A stretch of 64,000 nucleotides of DNA from Actibacterium sp. MT2.3-13A (lineage in GTDB: Bacteria > Pseudomonadota > Alphaproteobacteria > Rhodobacterales > Rhodobacteraceae): assembly GCF_018139985.1 (NCBI RefSeq), contig NZ_JAGSOU010000015.1:1-64000 (forward strand). The letters run 5' to 3'. Under the pieces are notes generated by a model, which searched no databases, was not told where the DNA came from, and saw nothing but the letters and a program-made list of their open reading frames with translations. Positions 46,909-56,480 of this stretch are shown in pieces. The translations under genes and the position numbers were made by a program. Positions within the stretch are counted from its first letter, which is position 1; each line of letters starts with the position of its first letter.

Positions 46909-49086
46909 TCAACGCTTCCTCCTCTTCACACCACCCCTCTGCCCCGGCCGTCCCGCCGTTGACCGCCCCACGGCGGCCTCGCTGGCCGCCTCCACCGCCG
47001 ATTGCCTCGCCAGCGGGTCGTCCGAGATCGCCAGGTCCACCGCCTCCAGCCGCTTGATCTCGTCGCGCAGGCGCGCGGCCTCCTCGAATTCCAGGTTCTC
47101 GGCGGCCTTGCGCATCTGGTCGCGCAACCCGTCGAGATGCGCCTCCAGGTTGGCGCCGTGCAGCGGCTTGTCGATCTTCGCCGTCACCCGGCTCATGTCC
47201 ACGTCGCCCTTGTAGAGGCCGGCGAGGATGTCCTCGACGTTCTTCTTCACGGTCGCGGGCGTGATGCCGTGTTCCTCGTTATAGGCGATCTGCTTCTCGC
47301 GGCGGCGGTTGGTCTCGGCGATGGCGCGCTCCATGCTGCCGGTCATGCGGTCGGCATACATGATCACCCGCCCCTCGGCGTTGCGCGCGGCCCGGCCGAT
47401 GGTCTGGATCAGCGAGGTTTCCGAGCGCAGGAACCCCTCCTTGTCGGCGTCCAGGATGGCCACCAGCCCGCATTCGGGAATGTCCAGCCCCTCGCGCAGC
47501 AGGTTGATGCCCACCAGCACGTCGAAGGCCCCGAGGCGCAGGTCGCGCAGGATCTCGATCCGCTCGATCGTGTCGATGTCGGAATGCATGTAGCGCACCT
47601 TGATGCCCTGTTCGTGCAGGTATTCGGTCAGGTCCTCGGCCATGCGCTTGGTCAGCGTGGTCGCCAGCGTGCGGAAGCCCCTGGCGGTGACCTTGCGGAC
47701 CTCGTCCATCAGGTCGTCCACCTGCATCTCGACCGGGCGGATTTCAATCTCGGGGTCCAGCAGGCCGGTGGGCCGGATCACCTGCTCGGTGAAGACGCCG
47801 CCGGTCTGCTCCAGTTCCCACGCGGCGGGGGTGGCGGAGACGAAGACCGACTGCGGGCGCATGGCGTCCCATTCCTCGAACTTCAGCGGGCGGTTGTCCA
47901 TGCAGGAGGGCAGGCGGAACCCGTGCTCGGCCAGGGTGAACTTGCGCCGGTAGTCGCCGCGATACATGCCGCCGATCTGGGGCACGGTGACGTGGGATTC
48001 GTCGGCGAAGACGATGGCGTTGTCGGGGATGAACTCGAACAGGGTCGGCGGCGGCTCGCCCGGGGCGCGGCCGGTGAGGTAGCGCGAATAGTTCTCGATC
48101 CCGTTGCACACGCCGGTCGCCTCCAGCATCTCGAGGTCGAAATTGGTGCGCTGCTCCAGCCGCTGCGCCTCCAGCAGCTTGCCCTCGGCCACCAGCTGGT
48201 CGAGCCGCTGGCGCAGCTCTTTCCTGATGCCGATGATGGCCTGTTTCATGGTGGGCTTCGGCGTCACATAATGCGAATTCGCGTAGACCCGGATATGTTC
48301 GAAACTATCCGTTTTCGAACCTGTGAGGGGGTCGAACTCGGTGATTGCCTCCAGTTCCTCTCCGAAAAACGACAATCGCCAGGCGCGGTCGTCCAGGTGG
48401 GCGGGCCAGATCTCCAGCACGTCGCCGCGCACCCGGAAGCTGCCCCTCTGGAAGCCCGCGTCGTTGCGGCGATATTGCTGGGCCACCAGATCGGCGATCA
48501 CCGCGCGCTGGTCGTATTCCTTGCCGATCTCAAGGTCCTGGGTCATCGCCCCGTAGGTTTCGACCGAGCCGATGCCGTAGATGCAGGAGACCGAGGCGAC
48601 GATGATCACGTCGTCGCGCTCCAGCAGCGCCCGCGTGGCCGAGTGGCGCATCCGGTCGATCTGCTCATTGATCTGGGATTCCTTCTCTATGAAGGTGTCC
48701 GAGCGCGGCACATAGGCCTCGGGCTGGTAGTAGTCGTAGTAGGAGACGAAATATTCCACCGCGTTGTCGGGGAAGAAGCCCTTGAATTCGCCATAAAGCT
48801 GCGCTGCCAGCGTCTTGTTGGGGGCGAGGATGATCGCCGGACGCTGGGTCTCCTCGATGACGCGCGCCATGGTGAAGGTCTTGCCGGTGCCGGTCGCGCC
48901 CAGCAGCACCTGGTTGCGCTCTCCCTCGTTCACGCCCGCCGACAATTCGGCGATGGCGGTGGGCTGGTCGCCCGCCGCCTGAAACTCGGTCTTCATGACG
49001 AAGCGCCTGCCGCCTTCCAGCTTGGGGCGGGTCCTGACCTCCGGGGCGGGGGCATGCAGGGCGGGATGTTCCTGGGCATAGGGCAT
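46909..49086 (-). CDS. uvrB: Excinuclease ABC subunit B
   Basis: DNA damage-recognition helicase of nucleotide excision repair, 725 aa. Walker [16 protein letters not shown] near residue 85, beta-hairpin region [12 protein letters not shown], motif II FADESH, motifs [17 protein letters not shown] and QTIGRAARN. The C-terminal UVR domain ([20 protein letters not shown]) contacts UvrC. The N-terminal extension before VMKTEF is usual in this group. ATG at 49086 preceded by AAGGAG. Monocistronic. Confidence 0.97.
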   Translation of the reverse strand: MPYAQEHPALHAPAPEVRTRPKLEGGRRFVMKTEFQAAGDQPTAIAELSAGVNEGERNQVLLGATGTGKTFTMARVIEETQRPAIILAPNKTLAAQLYGEFKGFFPDNAVEYFVSYYDYYQPEAYVPRSDTFIEKESQINEQIDRMRHSATRALLERDDVIIVASVSCIYGIGSVETYGAMTQDLEIGKEYDQRAVIADLVAQQYRRNDAGFQRGSFRVRGDVLEIWPAHLDDRAWRLSFFGEELEAITEFDPLTGSKTDSFEHIRVYANSHYVTPKPTMKQAIIGIRKELRQRLDQLVAEGKLLEAQRLEQRTNFDLEMLEATGVCNGIENYSRYLTGRAPGEPPPTLFEFIPDNAIVFADESHVTVPQIGGMYRGDYRRKFTLAEHGFRLPSCMDNRPLKFEEWDAMRPQSVFVSATPAAWELEQTGGVFTEQVIRPTGLLDPEIEIRPVEMQVDDLMDEVRKVTARGFRTLATTLTKRMAEDLTEYLHEQGIKVRYMHSDIDTIERIEILRDLRLGAFDVLVGINLLREGLDIPECGLVAILDADKEGFLRSETSLIQTIGRAARNAEGRVIMYADRMTGSMERAIAETNRRREKQIAYNEEHGITPATVKKNVEDILAGLYKGDVDMSRVTAKIDKPLHGANLEAHLDGLRDQMRKAAENLEFEEAARLRDEIKRLEAVDLAISDDPLARQSAVEAASEAAVGRSTAGRPGQRGGVKRRKR

Positions 49087-49210
49087 GGGCGGACTCCTTG
49101 GCCTTCCTAACTTGACCCGTTGCGCGTTGGGTTCAAGGGGCGCCCTCGCGGCCTCTTGCGCTGGCGCGCGGTTTTTCCCATAACGAGGGCGATCTGAAGG
49201 GAGTTCCGCG

Positions 49211-49522
49211 ATGCTTGCCCGTATCTACCAGCCCGCCAAGACCGCGATGCAATCCGGCATGGCCAAGACCCACCACTGGGTTCTGGAATTCGCCCCCGCC
49301 AGTGCGCGCGAGGTCGATCCGCTGATGGGCTGGACCAGTTCCTCCGATACCCAGGCCCAGGTGCGGCTGCGCTTCGACAGCAAGCAGGCGGCGCTGGACT
49401 ACGCCCGCGAGCACGGCATCGAAGCCATCGTGACGGAGCCCAAGACCCGCAAGCCGGTGATCCGGAAGGGCGGCTATGGCGAGAACTTCGCCACCAACCG
49501 CCGCACCGTCTGGACGCACTGA
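49211..49522 (+). CDS. NDUFS4-like complex I accessory subunit
   Basis: A 103-aa protein matching the ETC complex I subunit conserved region (NDUFS4/18-kDa subunit). It begins [20 protein letters not shown], has [20 protein letters not shown] and the late [10 protein letters not shown]. Found as a supernumerary NADH:quinone oxidoreductase subunit in alphaproteobacteria and mitochondria. It stands alone, away from any nuo operon. Shine-Dalgarno AAGGGAG. Confidence 0.9.
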   Translation: MLARIYQPAKTAMQSGMAKTHHWVLEFAPASAREVDPLMGWTSSSDTQAQVRLRFDSKQAALDYAREHGIEAIVTEPKTRKPVIRKGGYGENFATNRRTVWTH

Positions 49523-49596
49523 TCCCCGGACTGCCCCGCCCGGCCGCCGATTTGCCTTGATCGGTGGGCGCTAACGCCGCAAAAACGGGCGCAAGC

Positions 49597-49673
49597 GGCC
49601 CCTTAGCTCAACTGGATAGAGCAGCTGACTTCTAATCAGCAGGTTCCGGGTTCGAGTCCTGGAGGGGTCGCCA
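49597..49673 (+). tRNA. tRNA-Arg (anticodon TCT)
   Basis: Complete cloverleaf with encoded CCA. Acceptor GGCCCCT pairs with AGGGGTC, and anticodon stem CTGAC encloses loop TTCTAAT, anticodon TCT for AGA. T arm contains GGTTCGAGTCC. Confidence 0.95.
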
Positions 49674-50142
49674 GACTGTCGATTTCATACATGTATTCAG
49701 AAGCTTTCGGCCGTTCCCCGAAACCGTGCCATTTTTCCGGAAGCAATGTGGGAGCGGTGACAGGGGTAACGCCCTGGTAACGACGTGGCAATGTTCCCGC
49801 ACAAGGGGGCAGAGGGCCGCGGCAGGGCACCCACCCCGCTCCGCTGTTTTCGCGCGGACCGGCGGCGCGACCGTGGCCGGCGCGAGTCGCTGTATTCCGC
49901 AGCCGGTCCTTGGGGCTCGGCCCCAAACCCCGGAGTATTTCCGCCAAGAAGAAGCCCCGGGGTTCTTCTGGCCCAAAATATCCCCGCCGGAGGCATCCCG
50001 AGCATCCGGCCGCAGGCCGGGTGCGAGACAAAAGCTCTGCGCCGCAGGCGCGCATTGCAGCATCGCGGCGCTGTGGCTTGCTCCCCGGCGGGGCAGTCCG
50101 TATAGACGGGACAATCTCAGTTGTCACCTGTCGGAGAGCACC
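49674..50142. other. Intergenic stretch with inverted short repeats
   Basis: No credible gene in 469 bases. Minus-strand frames here only read through the tRNA and produce nonsense ends. The stretch holds the paired copies of a short repeat (49932-49983) and a GGGGCTCGGCCCC palindrome just before them. It should also contain the yebC promoter. Confidence 0.5.
49932..49983. repeat. Inverted pair of short dispersed repeat, copies 2 and 3
   Basis: Copy 2 (49932-49954, GGAGTATTTCCGCCAAGAAG) and copy 3 (49963-49983, on the minus strand GGATATTTTGGGCCAGAAGA) face each other across GCCCCGGGG and could form a long imperfect hairpin. Both resemble copy 1 at 9495-9517. REP/BIME-like organisation. Confidence 0.6.
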
Positions 50143-50883
50143 ATGGCCGGCCATTCAAAATGGGCAAACATTCAGCATCGCAAAGGGCGCCAGGACGCGG
50201 CGCGCTCGAAGCTGTTTTCGAAACTGTCGAAGGAGATCACCGTCGCCGCCAAGATGGGCGATCCCGATCCGGACAAGAACCCGCGTCTGCGTCTGGCCGT
50301 GAAGGAGGCCAAGTCGAACTCGGTCCCGAAGGACGTGATCGAGCGCGCGATCAAGAAGTCGCAGGCCGGCGAGGGCGACGATTACGAGGAAATCCGCTAC
50401 GAGGGCTACGGCCCGGGCGGCGTGGCGGTGATCGTCGAGGCGATGACCGACAACCGCAACCGGACCGCGTCGAACGTGCGCTCGACCTTTGCCAAGAACG
50501 GCGGCAATCTCGGCGAGACCGGCTCGGTCGGGTTCATGTTCGAGCGCAAGGGCGAGATCGTCTATCCCGCCTCGGTGGGCGACGCGGACACGGTGATGCT
50601 GGCCGCGATCGAGGCCGGCGCCGAGGATGTGGAGAGCTCCGAGGATGGCCACATCATCTATTGCGCCGATACCGACCTGAACGCGGTGTCCACCGCGCTG
50701 GAGGCGGAACTGGGCGAATCGGACTCGACCAAGCTGATCTGGCAGCCGACCACCAGCACCGAGCTTGACCTCGATGGCATGCAGAAGCTGATGAAGCTGA
50801 TCGACGCGCTCGAGGATGACGACGACGTGCAACGCGTCACCTCGAACTTCGAGGCCTCCGACGAGGTGATGGCGCAGCTCTGA
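50143..50883 (+). CDS. yebC: YebC/PmpR family protein
   Basis: A 246-aa protein of the YebC/PmpR/TACO1 family. It begins [19 protein letters not shown], the invariant family start, and has [19 protein letters not shown] in the middle. Historically called a transcriptional regulator; several relatives have been shown to act on translation of proline-rich stretches. Acidic C-terminal region (ALEDDDDVQ). Normal length. Confidence 0.94.
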   Translation: MAGHSKWANIQHRKGRQDAARSKLFSKLSKEITVAAKMGDPDPDKNPRLRLAVKEAKSNSVPKDVIERAIKKSQAGEGDDYEEIRYEGYGPGGVAVIVEAMTDNRNRTASNVRSTFAKNGGNLGETGSVGFMFERKGEIVYPASVGDADTVMLAAIEAGAEDVESSEDGHIIYCADTDLNAVSTALEAELGESDSTKLIWQPTTSTELDLDGMQKLMKLIDALEDDDDVQRVTSNFEASDEVMAQL

Positions 50884-50893
50884 GCGCCGCGCC

Positions 50894-51460
50894 TCAGGGG
50901 TGGATGTCGCGCGGGCAGCGCGACAGGAAATAGATGTGGAGCCAGTCGAACGCTGGCTCCACGCCGCGCTCGGCCAGCCATTTCGCCTGCAACTGATAGG
51001 CTTCCCATTCCGCGGCCTGGCGGCAGTCGAAGCCGCGGTTCAGGAACTGCACATGATGCGCCAGTTCGTGCAGCAGCACCGAGACCTGGCGGCTGTCGCC
51101 CTCCGACCAGGGCCGCACCAGGAATACCCGGCCGCGGGCCAGGTCGTAGGCGCCGAGCATGTTCTCCTCGACCAGCATGTCCTCGTCGTCGACGCCGATC
51201 TCCTCTCCGGTCAGGCAGAAGAGGATCTCGGGCGGGGCTTCGAGCGCCTCGGCGGTGTCGTAGCCAGTCTCCTCGCCGATCCAGAGGATCAGTTCAGCCA
51301 CCAATGCGGGCGACGGCATCTCCGGCGGGAGCAGGGCATCGGCCCGGTCCGGGCGGGGGCAGTCCGCCGCCGGCGCGCTGTCGGCCGGCAGCTGCGCCGA
51401 GGCCGGCGGGGCGGCGAGACAGGCGAGCAGGGCCAGGCCGAGGCGGAGCCGTTCCAACAT
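50894..51460 (-). CDS. Secreted zincin-like protein (DUF6647-like)
   Basis: A 188-aa protein with a signal peptide (MLERLRLGLALLACLAAPPA, cleavage near ASAQ) and the zinc motif VSVLLHELAHHVQF near residue 132, followed by an FDCRQAAEWEAYQLQ helix that may supply a third ligand. Conserved Cys occur at several positions, suggesting disulfides in the periplasm. Family resembles DUF6647. Enzymatic activity unproven. Convergent with yebC, 10 bp apart. Confidence 0.82.
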   Translation of the reverse strand: MLERLRLGLALLACLAAPPASAQLPADSAPAADCPRPDRADALLPPEMPSPALVAELILWIGEETGYDTAEALEAPPEILFCLTGEEIGVDDEDMLVEENMLGAYDLARGRVFLVRPWSEGDSRQVSVLLHELAHHVQFLNRGFDCRQAAEWEAYQLQAKWLAERGVEPAFDWLHIYFLSRCPRDIHP

Positions 51461-51568
51461 GCCCCCAGCCTAGCATCCTCCCCGCGGGGGCGGGCAAGCG
51501 GCAATCTCTTGCCGGGGATCGGAAGGTTGCGTTAACTCCGTCCGGCGCGGCAGAGCGGGGGCAGGGCG

Positions 51569-53122
51569 ATGACATATGGGGACGGGCGCGATCAGGGATT
51601 GCCGGGCGTGGCGGTGCTGGTCGCCATGCAAGGTGTGGTGGCGGCGGCGAGCCTGGTGGTCGAGATCGTGGCGGGCCGGATGCTGGCGCCTTATGTGGGC
51701 ATGTCGCTTTACACCTGGACATCGGTGATCGCGGTGGTGCTGGCCGGGTTCTCGGCCGGGCACTGGGCGGGCGGGCGCATGGCCGAGGCCCCGCCGCGGC
51801 GGGCGCTGCTGCTGACCGGCTGGTCGATGGCGGGCGCGGCGCTGAGCACGGCGGCGGCGGTGTTCGTGCTGCGGCTCGCCGCCGGGCCGGTGATCGCCGC
51901 GATGCAGAGCCCGGTGGGCGCCATCGTGGCGCTGAGCATGCTGGTGTTCTTCCTGCCGTCCTTCTTTGCCGGAATCCCGGCGCCGGTGCTGGCGCAGATC
52001 GCGGTGCTGGCGCGGCCCGGCCAGACCGGGCGGGCGCTGGGCGCGATGTTCGCGGCCGGCGCGGTGGGCGCGATCGGCGGCACGCTGCTGGCGGGGTTCC
52101 TGTTCATCTCCTGGCTGGGCTCGGCGGGCACGCTGGCCGCGGTCACCGCCGCCTATGCGGGCCTCGCCGCGCTGTGTTTCGCGCTGGCGGGGCGGATCGC
52201 TCCGGTGGGACGCTGGGCGGTGCTGGGGCTGGCGGTTCTTCTGCCTCTGGGCGTGGCGGGCGCGGGGCTGGCGCGACCCGATCCCTGCACGGAGGAGAGC
52301 GATTATTTCTGCATCCGGGTGATCGAGGAGCCCGGCGCGCCGGGCGTCGGTCCGACGCGCCTGATGGTGCTCGATCACCTCGTGCACGGCATCTCGTCGC
52401 GCGACAATCCCTCGGAGATGCTGACCTACCATGCCGCCGCGCTGGACGCGCTGGCGCGCGCGCGCATGGCCGGGCGCGACCGCTTCGGCGCCTTCTTCAT
52501 CGGCGGTGGCACCTATTCGATCCCGCGCTCCTGGGCGGCGACCCGGCCCGGGGCCGAGGTCACCGTGGCAGAGATCGACCCGGTCGTGACGCGGGTTGCG
52601 GCGCGGGAGTTCTGGTTCGACCCCGCCAGCGCGCGGGTGCTGAACGACGACGCGCGCCGGGCCCTGCTGACGCGGCCCGACAGTTATGACGTGATCATCG
52701 GCGACGCCTTCACCGATATCGCGGTGCCGCCCCACCTGATCACGCGGGAGTTCTTTGAACTGGTGGAGAGCCGGCTGACCGGCGAGGGCATCTACCTGAT
52801 GAACGTGATCGACCACATGGACCGGCTGCAGGCGCTGACCGCCATCGCGCGCACGCTGGGCGAGGTCTTTCCGGTGGTGGAGATCTGGGCCAATCCCGAT
52901 GCCATCGGGGTGGAGAACCGGCAGGTTTTCATCCTGCTGGCGGGGCGCTCGGCTTCGCCCTTCAGCGCTCTGCGCACGCTCAGCCCCGAGGGCTACCGGG
53001 TTGTGCGCTTCGCGCGGGACGCGCGGGATCAGTTGCTGGCCGAGACGGCCTCGCCGGTTCTGACCGACAATTATGCCCCGATCGACCGGCTACTGGGGCA
53101 CGGGGACTGGGCCGAGCGCTGA
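51569..53122 (+). CDS. Fused membrane/spermidine synthase-like protein
   Basis: A 517-aa protein. The first 230 residues form seven or so transmembrane helices (starting GVAVLVAMQGVVAAASLVVE). The C-terminal domain is a spermidine synthase-type Rossmann methyltransferase fold, with FFIGGGTYSIPRSW, VAEIDPVVTRVA and IIGDAFTDIAVPP. Such fused proteins are common in alphaproteobacteria; polyamine synthesis is not demonstrated and the substrate is unknown. Confidence 0.87.
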   Translation: MTYGDGRDQGLPGVAVLVAMQGVVAAASLVVEIVAGRMLAPYVGMSLYTWTSVIAVVLAGFSAGHWAGGRMAEAPPRRALLLTGWSMAGAALSTAAAVFVLRLAAGPVIAAMQSPVGAIVALSMLVFFLPSFFAGIPAPVLAQIAVLARPGQTGRALGAMFAAGAVGAIGGTLLAGFLFISWLGSAGTLAAVTAAYAGLAALCFALAGRIAPVGRWAVLGLAVLLPLGVAGAGLARPDPCTEESDYFCIRVIEEPGAPGVGPTRLMVLDHLVHGISSRDNPSEMLTYHAAALDALARARMAGRDRFGAFFIGGGTYSIPRSWAATRPGAEVTVAEIDPVVTRVAAREFWFDPASARVLNDDARRALLTRPDSYDVIIGDAFTDIAVPPHLITREFFELVESRLTGEGIYLMNVIDHMDRLQALTAIARTLGEVFPVVEIWANPDAIGVENRQVFILLAGRSASPFSALRTLSPEGYRVVRFARDARDQLLAETASPVLTDNYAPIDRLLGHGDWAER

Positions 53123-53164
53123 AGCCCCCTTGCCCTTGCCTCCGGGATCGCGTCAAGTCGCCGC

Positions 53165-54079
53165 ATGTCGCAGGCAATCGCCCCTTCCGAGTCCCGCCCC
53201 ATGGTGGGCGTGTTCTGGATGCTCCTCGCCGGGCTGAGCTTCGTCATCATGACGGCCATCGTGAAGCATGTGGGCAGCGGCCTGCCCGCCGCCGAGGCGG
53301 CCTTCCTGCGCTTTCTGGCCGGGCTGATCTTTTTCCTGCCGATGGCGCGCAGCCTGATCCGGGTGCGGCTGTCGCCGCTCAGCTGGCGGCTGCTGGCGCT
53401 GCGCGGTGTGGTGCATACGCTGGGCGTGATCTGCTGGTTCTACGCCATGGCGCGCATCCCCGTGGCCGAGGTCACGGCGATGAACTATCTCAACCCGGTC
53501 TATGTGACCATCGGCGCGGCGCTGTTCATGGGCGAGAAGATCTCGGTGCGCCGGATCACGGCGATCGGCGTGGCGCTGCTGGGTGTGCTGGTCATCCTGC
53601 GTCCGGGCTTCCGCGAGGTGTCCACCGGGCATCTGGCGATGCTGGTCACGGCGATGATGATGGCGGCCTCCTATCTGTGCGCGGGGATGGCCAGCCGCGA
53701 GGCGGGGGCGGGGACGGTGGTGGCGATCCTGTCGGTGTCGGTCACCATCGGGCTGGCGCCCTTTGCCGCCTGGGTCTGGGTGACGCCCACATGGGGGCAA
53801 TTGGGCTGGCTGTTCCTGGTCGCGGGTTTCGCCACGGCGGGGCATTATTTCATGACCCACGCCTTCCGTGCAGCACCGATGGCGGTGATCCAGCCAGTGA
53901 CCTTTCTGCAACTGGTCTGGGCGACGCTGCTGGGCTGGCTGGTGTTCGGCGAAAAGGTTGATGGCTGGGTCGTGCTGGGCGGCGCGCTGACCATGGGATC
54001 GGTCAGCTACATCACCTGGCGCGAGGCCCGGCTGAAGCGCCGCCCGGTCACGCCGCCGGCCAACGCCACCAAGCCCTGA
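53165..54079 (+). CDS. DMT family (EamA) transporter
   Basis: Inner-membrane permease of 304 aa with ten predicted helices in two EamA repeats (GVFWMLLAGLSFVIMTAIVK at the start; second repeat from about residue 155). Drug/metabolite exporter family; substrate unknown. It lies 42 bp after the spermidine synthase-like gene and may be cotranscribed. Confidence 0.88.
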   Translation: MSQAIAPSESRPMVGVFWMLLAGLSFVIMTAIVKHVGSGLPAAEAAFLRFLAGLIFFLPMARSLIRVRLSPLSWRLLALRGVVHTLGVICWFYAMARIPVAEVTAMNYLNPVYVTIGAALFMGEKISVRRITAIGVALLGVLVILRPGFREVSTGHLAMLVTAMMMAASYLCAGMASREAGAGTVVAILSVSVTIGLAPFAAWVWVTPTWGQLGWLFLVAGFATAGHYFMTHAFRAAPMAVIQPVTFLQLVWATLLGWLVFGEKVDGWVVLGGALTMGSVSYITWREARLKRRPVTPPANATKP

Positions 54080-54230
54080 GCCGGCCCGCGCGCGGGCGTG
54101 GCTGCGCGGTTTTTCCCGCAGCCGAACAGCATTCGCGCGGGGGGCGCGGGTTTCCACTTGATCACGGTCAAGGTGTCGGGCAACAGGCTCGGCTAGCGTT
54201 ACCGCAAATGCACTGTAAGGAGACCGCGCA

Positions 54231-54479
54231 ATGTCGAACACGCCGCACGAACTGGCCGAAGAATTCCCCGATCAGGTCGAAGCCATCCACGATCTGAAGA
54301 CGAAGAACGCGCATTTCGCCAAGCTGGTCGAGGAATATCACGAGGTGAACCGCGCCGTGCACCGCGCCGAGACCAACGTGGAGCCCACCGACGAGCTGCA
54401 CGAGGGCGAACTGCGCAAGCAGCGCCTCGCCCTGAAGGACGAGATCGCCCGCATGCTGGCGGAGCCCGCCGAGGGCTGA
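54231..54479 (+). CDS. ydcH: YdcH family protein (DUF465)
   Basis: An 82-aa, mostly helical charged protein. The DUF465 core runs FPDQVEAIHDLKTKNAHFAK and LVEEYHEVNRAVHRAE, then KQRLALKDEIARML. Coiled-coil hairpin of unknown function. Good Shine-Dalgarno AAGGAGA. Convergent with the CoxG-like gene, 8 bp apart. Confidence 0.9.
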   Translation: MSNTPHELAEEFPDQVEAIHDLKTKNAHFAKLVEEYHEVNRAVHRAETNVEPTDELHEGELRKQRLALKDEIARMLAEPAEG

Positions 54480-54487
54480 GCCCTTTC

Positions 54488-54961
54488 TCAGGCCCCGGCC
54501 TCGTCCCCCGTGGGCGCGGCCGGGCCTTCGACCTGTTCCTGGAAACGTTCGAAGAACTGGTCGGCCATCTTGCGTGCGAAGCCGTCGATCAGACGCGATC
54601 CGAGCTGCGCGATCTTGCCCCCCACCTTCGCCTCGACATCATAGCTCAGCTCGGTGCCGCCCTCGGCGTCGGAGAGGCGCACCTTTGCCTCGCCCTTGGC
54701 GAATCCGGCGACGCCGCCCTTGCCCTCGCCGGCGATGGTGTAGCTTTCGCCCGGCACCACGTCGGACAGCGTGACGCCGCCCTTGAAGGTGGCCTTTACC
54801 GGCCCGACCTTCTGCTTGACCACGGCCTCGAAGCCCTCCTCCGGGCTGCCGGTCAGTTCCTCGCAGCCGGGGATGCAGGCCCTGAGGGTCTCTGCCTCGT
54901 TCAGCTTTGCCCAGACCGTCGCGCGGTCCGCCGCGATGACGCGGCTGCCATTCAGTTCCAT
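54488..54961 (-). CDS. CoxG-like SRPBCC family protein
   Basis: A 157-aa protein of the CoxG (carbon monoxide dehydrogenase subunit G) family, SRPBCC fold. It begins MELNGSRVIAADRATVWAKL and has ACIPGCEELTG, KVGPVKATFKGGVTL and a C-terminal AQLGSRLIDGFARKMADQFF helix. No CO dehydrogenase genes are nearby, so a role in CODH maturation is doubtful; lipid or quinone-like ligand binding is only a possibility. Upstream of it lies pccR on the same strand, 53 bp away. Confidence 0.87.
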   Translation of the reverse strand: MELNGSRVIAADRATVWAKLNEAETLRACIPGCEELTGSPEEGFEAVVKQKVGPVKATFKGGVTLSDVVPGESYTIAGEGKGGVAGFAKGEAKVRLSDAEGGTELSYDVEAKVGGKIAQLGSRLIDGFARKMADQFFERFQEQVEGPAAPTGDEAGA

Positions 54962-55014
54962 GTCCTGTCTCCCAGTTTGCCCCAGACCTAAGGCGAGCGG
55001 GGGCGGCGGTAAAG

Positions 55015-56418
55015 CTATTCCGCGATCTCGTAGGGCAGCACGCCGCGGTGGTCGGGATCGACGCGCAGGCGGCGCTCCAGCGGCGGGACCGAGCGCTGGT
55101 GGCAATTCTTGCGCTCGCAGATCCGGCAGGAGATGCCGATCGGCTCGAAACTGGCGGCGCGGGTCAGGTCCAGCCCGTCGGCATAGACCAGCTCCTCGGC
55201 GTGCTGCACTTCGCAGCCCAGCCCGATGGCGAAGCGCCGGTCGGGCACGCCCCAGGCGCCGCCGGGCTTGCTGACATCGCGCGCCAGGCACAGGTAGCGC
55301 ACCCCGTCCGGCGTCTCGGCCAGCTGGCGCAGGAAGCGGCCCGGCGTCTCGAAAGCGCGGTGCATGTTCCACAGCGGGCAGGCGCCGCCGAAGCGGGCGA
55401 ATTGCAGCCGTGTGGCCGAGTGGCGCTTGGTGATGGTGCCGGCCTGATCGACGCGCACGAAGAAGAAGGGGATGCCCTTGGCGCCGGGGCGCTGCAGGGT
55501 CGAGAGGCGATGCGCCACCTGCTCGATCGAGGCGCCGAAGGCATAGGCGAGGCGTTCCAGATCGTGACGCATCTCCTGCGCGGCCTGCAGGAAGGGCCGG
55601 TATGGCAGCAGGGCCGCGCCCGCGAAATAGTTGGCGAGGCCAATCCGGGCGATGGCGCGGGCCTCGTCGCTCTGGAACCGGGCCAGATCGAGCGTGGCGT
55701 CCAGCAGCTGGCCCTGGGTCAGCAGCGCCACCTGGTGCAGCAGCTGAAAGCGCTGGGTGGGCGCGGAAGCCTGGGCCGCGATCGTGAGGACGCGGTGTGC
55801 GGCGTCGTAGTCGCGCAACTCGGCGTCGGGGCGGAACTCGATCGTGATGCCCTCGGCCTTAAGGGCCGCGCGGGCGGTCTCCATCGGGTCTGCGCGGCGC
55901 CCGCCGGGGCAGGCGAAACGCTCGGCGGCGCGGTCCACGGCGTCGATGTAATTGTCGCAATAGTGGAAGAAGTCGCGCACCTCCTCCCAGGGGCTCGGGG
56001 CGACGCGGGCATCCTCGCGCCCCAGCGCCTCGTCGAGCGAGGCGAGGCGCTCATGGGTCTGGCGATAGGCACGGTGCAGATCGAGAAAGGCGCGCGCCAG
56101 CGCCGGCGCGTTGGAGGCGGCGAGCCGCAGGTCGGCGAGCGGTGGCGCGCCCTCGGCAAAGACCGGGTCCGCGAGCGCCTCGCGCATGTCCGAGACCAGC
56201 CGCTCGGTGTCGCCGGTGGACAGCTCGGTCACGTCGAAGCCGAACTCGTTTGCCAGCGCCAGCACCACGCCGGTCGAGACCGGGCGGTTGTTGTTCTCCA
56301 TCTGGTTCAGATAGGGCAGCGAGACGCCAAGCTTGGCGGCGAAGGCCTTTTGCGTCAGGCCCAGCCGCTTGCGCGTCTCGCGCAGCTTGACGCCGGCATA
56401 GAGTTTCTGGGTCGCCAT
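55015..56418 (-). CDS. pccR: Short-chain fatty acyl-CoA regulator PccR (ScfR family)
   Basis: A 467-aa regulator. N-terminal XRE-type helix-turn-helix (residues about 8-65: RLGLTQKAFAAKLGVSLPYL), a central IrrE/ImmA-like region and a C-terminal Cys-rich domain with ISCRICERKNCHQRS. In Rhodobacter sphaeroides the homologue PccR controls propionyl-CoA carboxylase. Here pccB is divergent 2 kb away and pccA lies beyond, supporting the same role. I chose the ATG at 56418. Its own upstream region has TTTGC-type repeats like those before pccB, suggesting autoregulation. Confidence 0.92.
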   Translation of the reverse strand: MATQKLYAGVKLRETRKRLGLTQKAFAAKLGVSLPYLNQMENNNRPVSTGVVLALANEFGFDVTELSTGDTERLVSDMREALADPVFAEGAPPLADLRLAASNAPALARAFLDLHRAYRQTHERLASLDEALGREDARVAPSPWEEVRDFFHYCDNYIDAVDRAAERFACPGGRRADPMETARAALKAEGITIEFRPDAELRDYDAAHRVLTIAAQASAPTQRFQLLHQVALLTQGQLLDATLDLARFQSDEARAIARIGLANYFAGAALLPYRPFLQAAQEMRHDLERLAYAFGASIEQVAHRLSTLQRPGAKGIPFFFVRVDQAGTITKRHSATRLQFARFGGACPLWNMHRAFETPGRFLRQLAETPDGVRYLCLARDVSKPGGAWGVPDRRFAIGLGCEVQHAEELVYADGLDLTRAASFEPIGISCRICERKNCHQRSVPPLERRLRVDPDHRGVLPYEIAE

Positions 56419-56426
56419 CTCCGCAC

Positions 56427-56466
56427 CTTTGCAGCTTTGCTCGGGATATCGGTATCCTTTGCAAAG
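56427..56466 (-). promoter_or_regulatory. Candidate PccR operator upstream of pccR
   Basis: Palindrome CTTTGCAAAG (56457-56466) lies about 30 bp from a tandem pair TTTGC-AGC-TTTGC (56428-56440), just before the pccR start. The same two components occur upstream of pccB. As I recall, published PccR sites are TTTGCAAA-type repeats; assignment is inference. Confidence 0.6.
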
Positions 56467-56480
56467 CGCCCGCGCAAGGC

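Noticed and set aside
49632-50154. Minus-strand frames ending in PGLEPGTC- or NPEPAD-like peptides
   Set aside because: These ends come from translating the tRNA-Arg T arm in reverse, a familiar annotation artefact.
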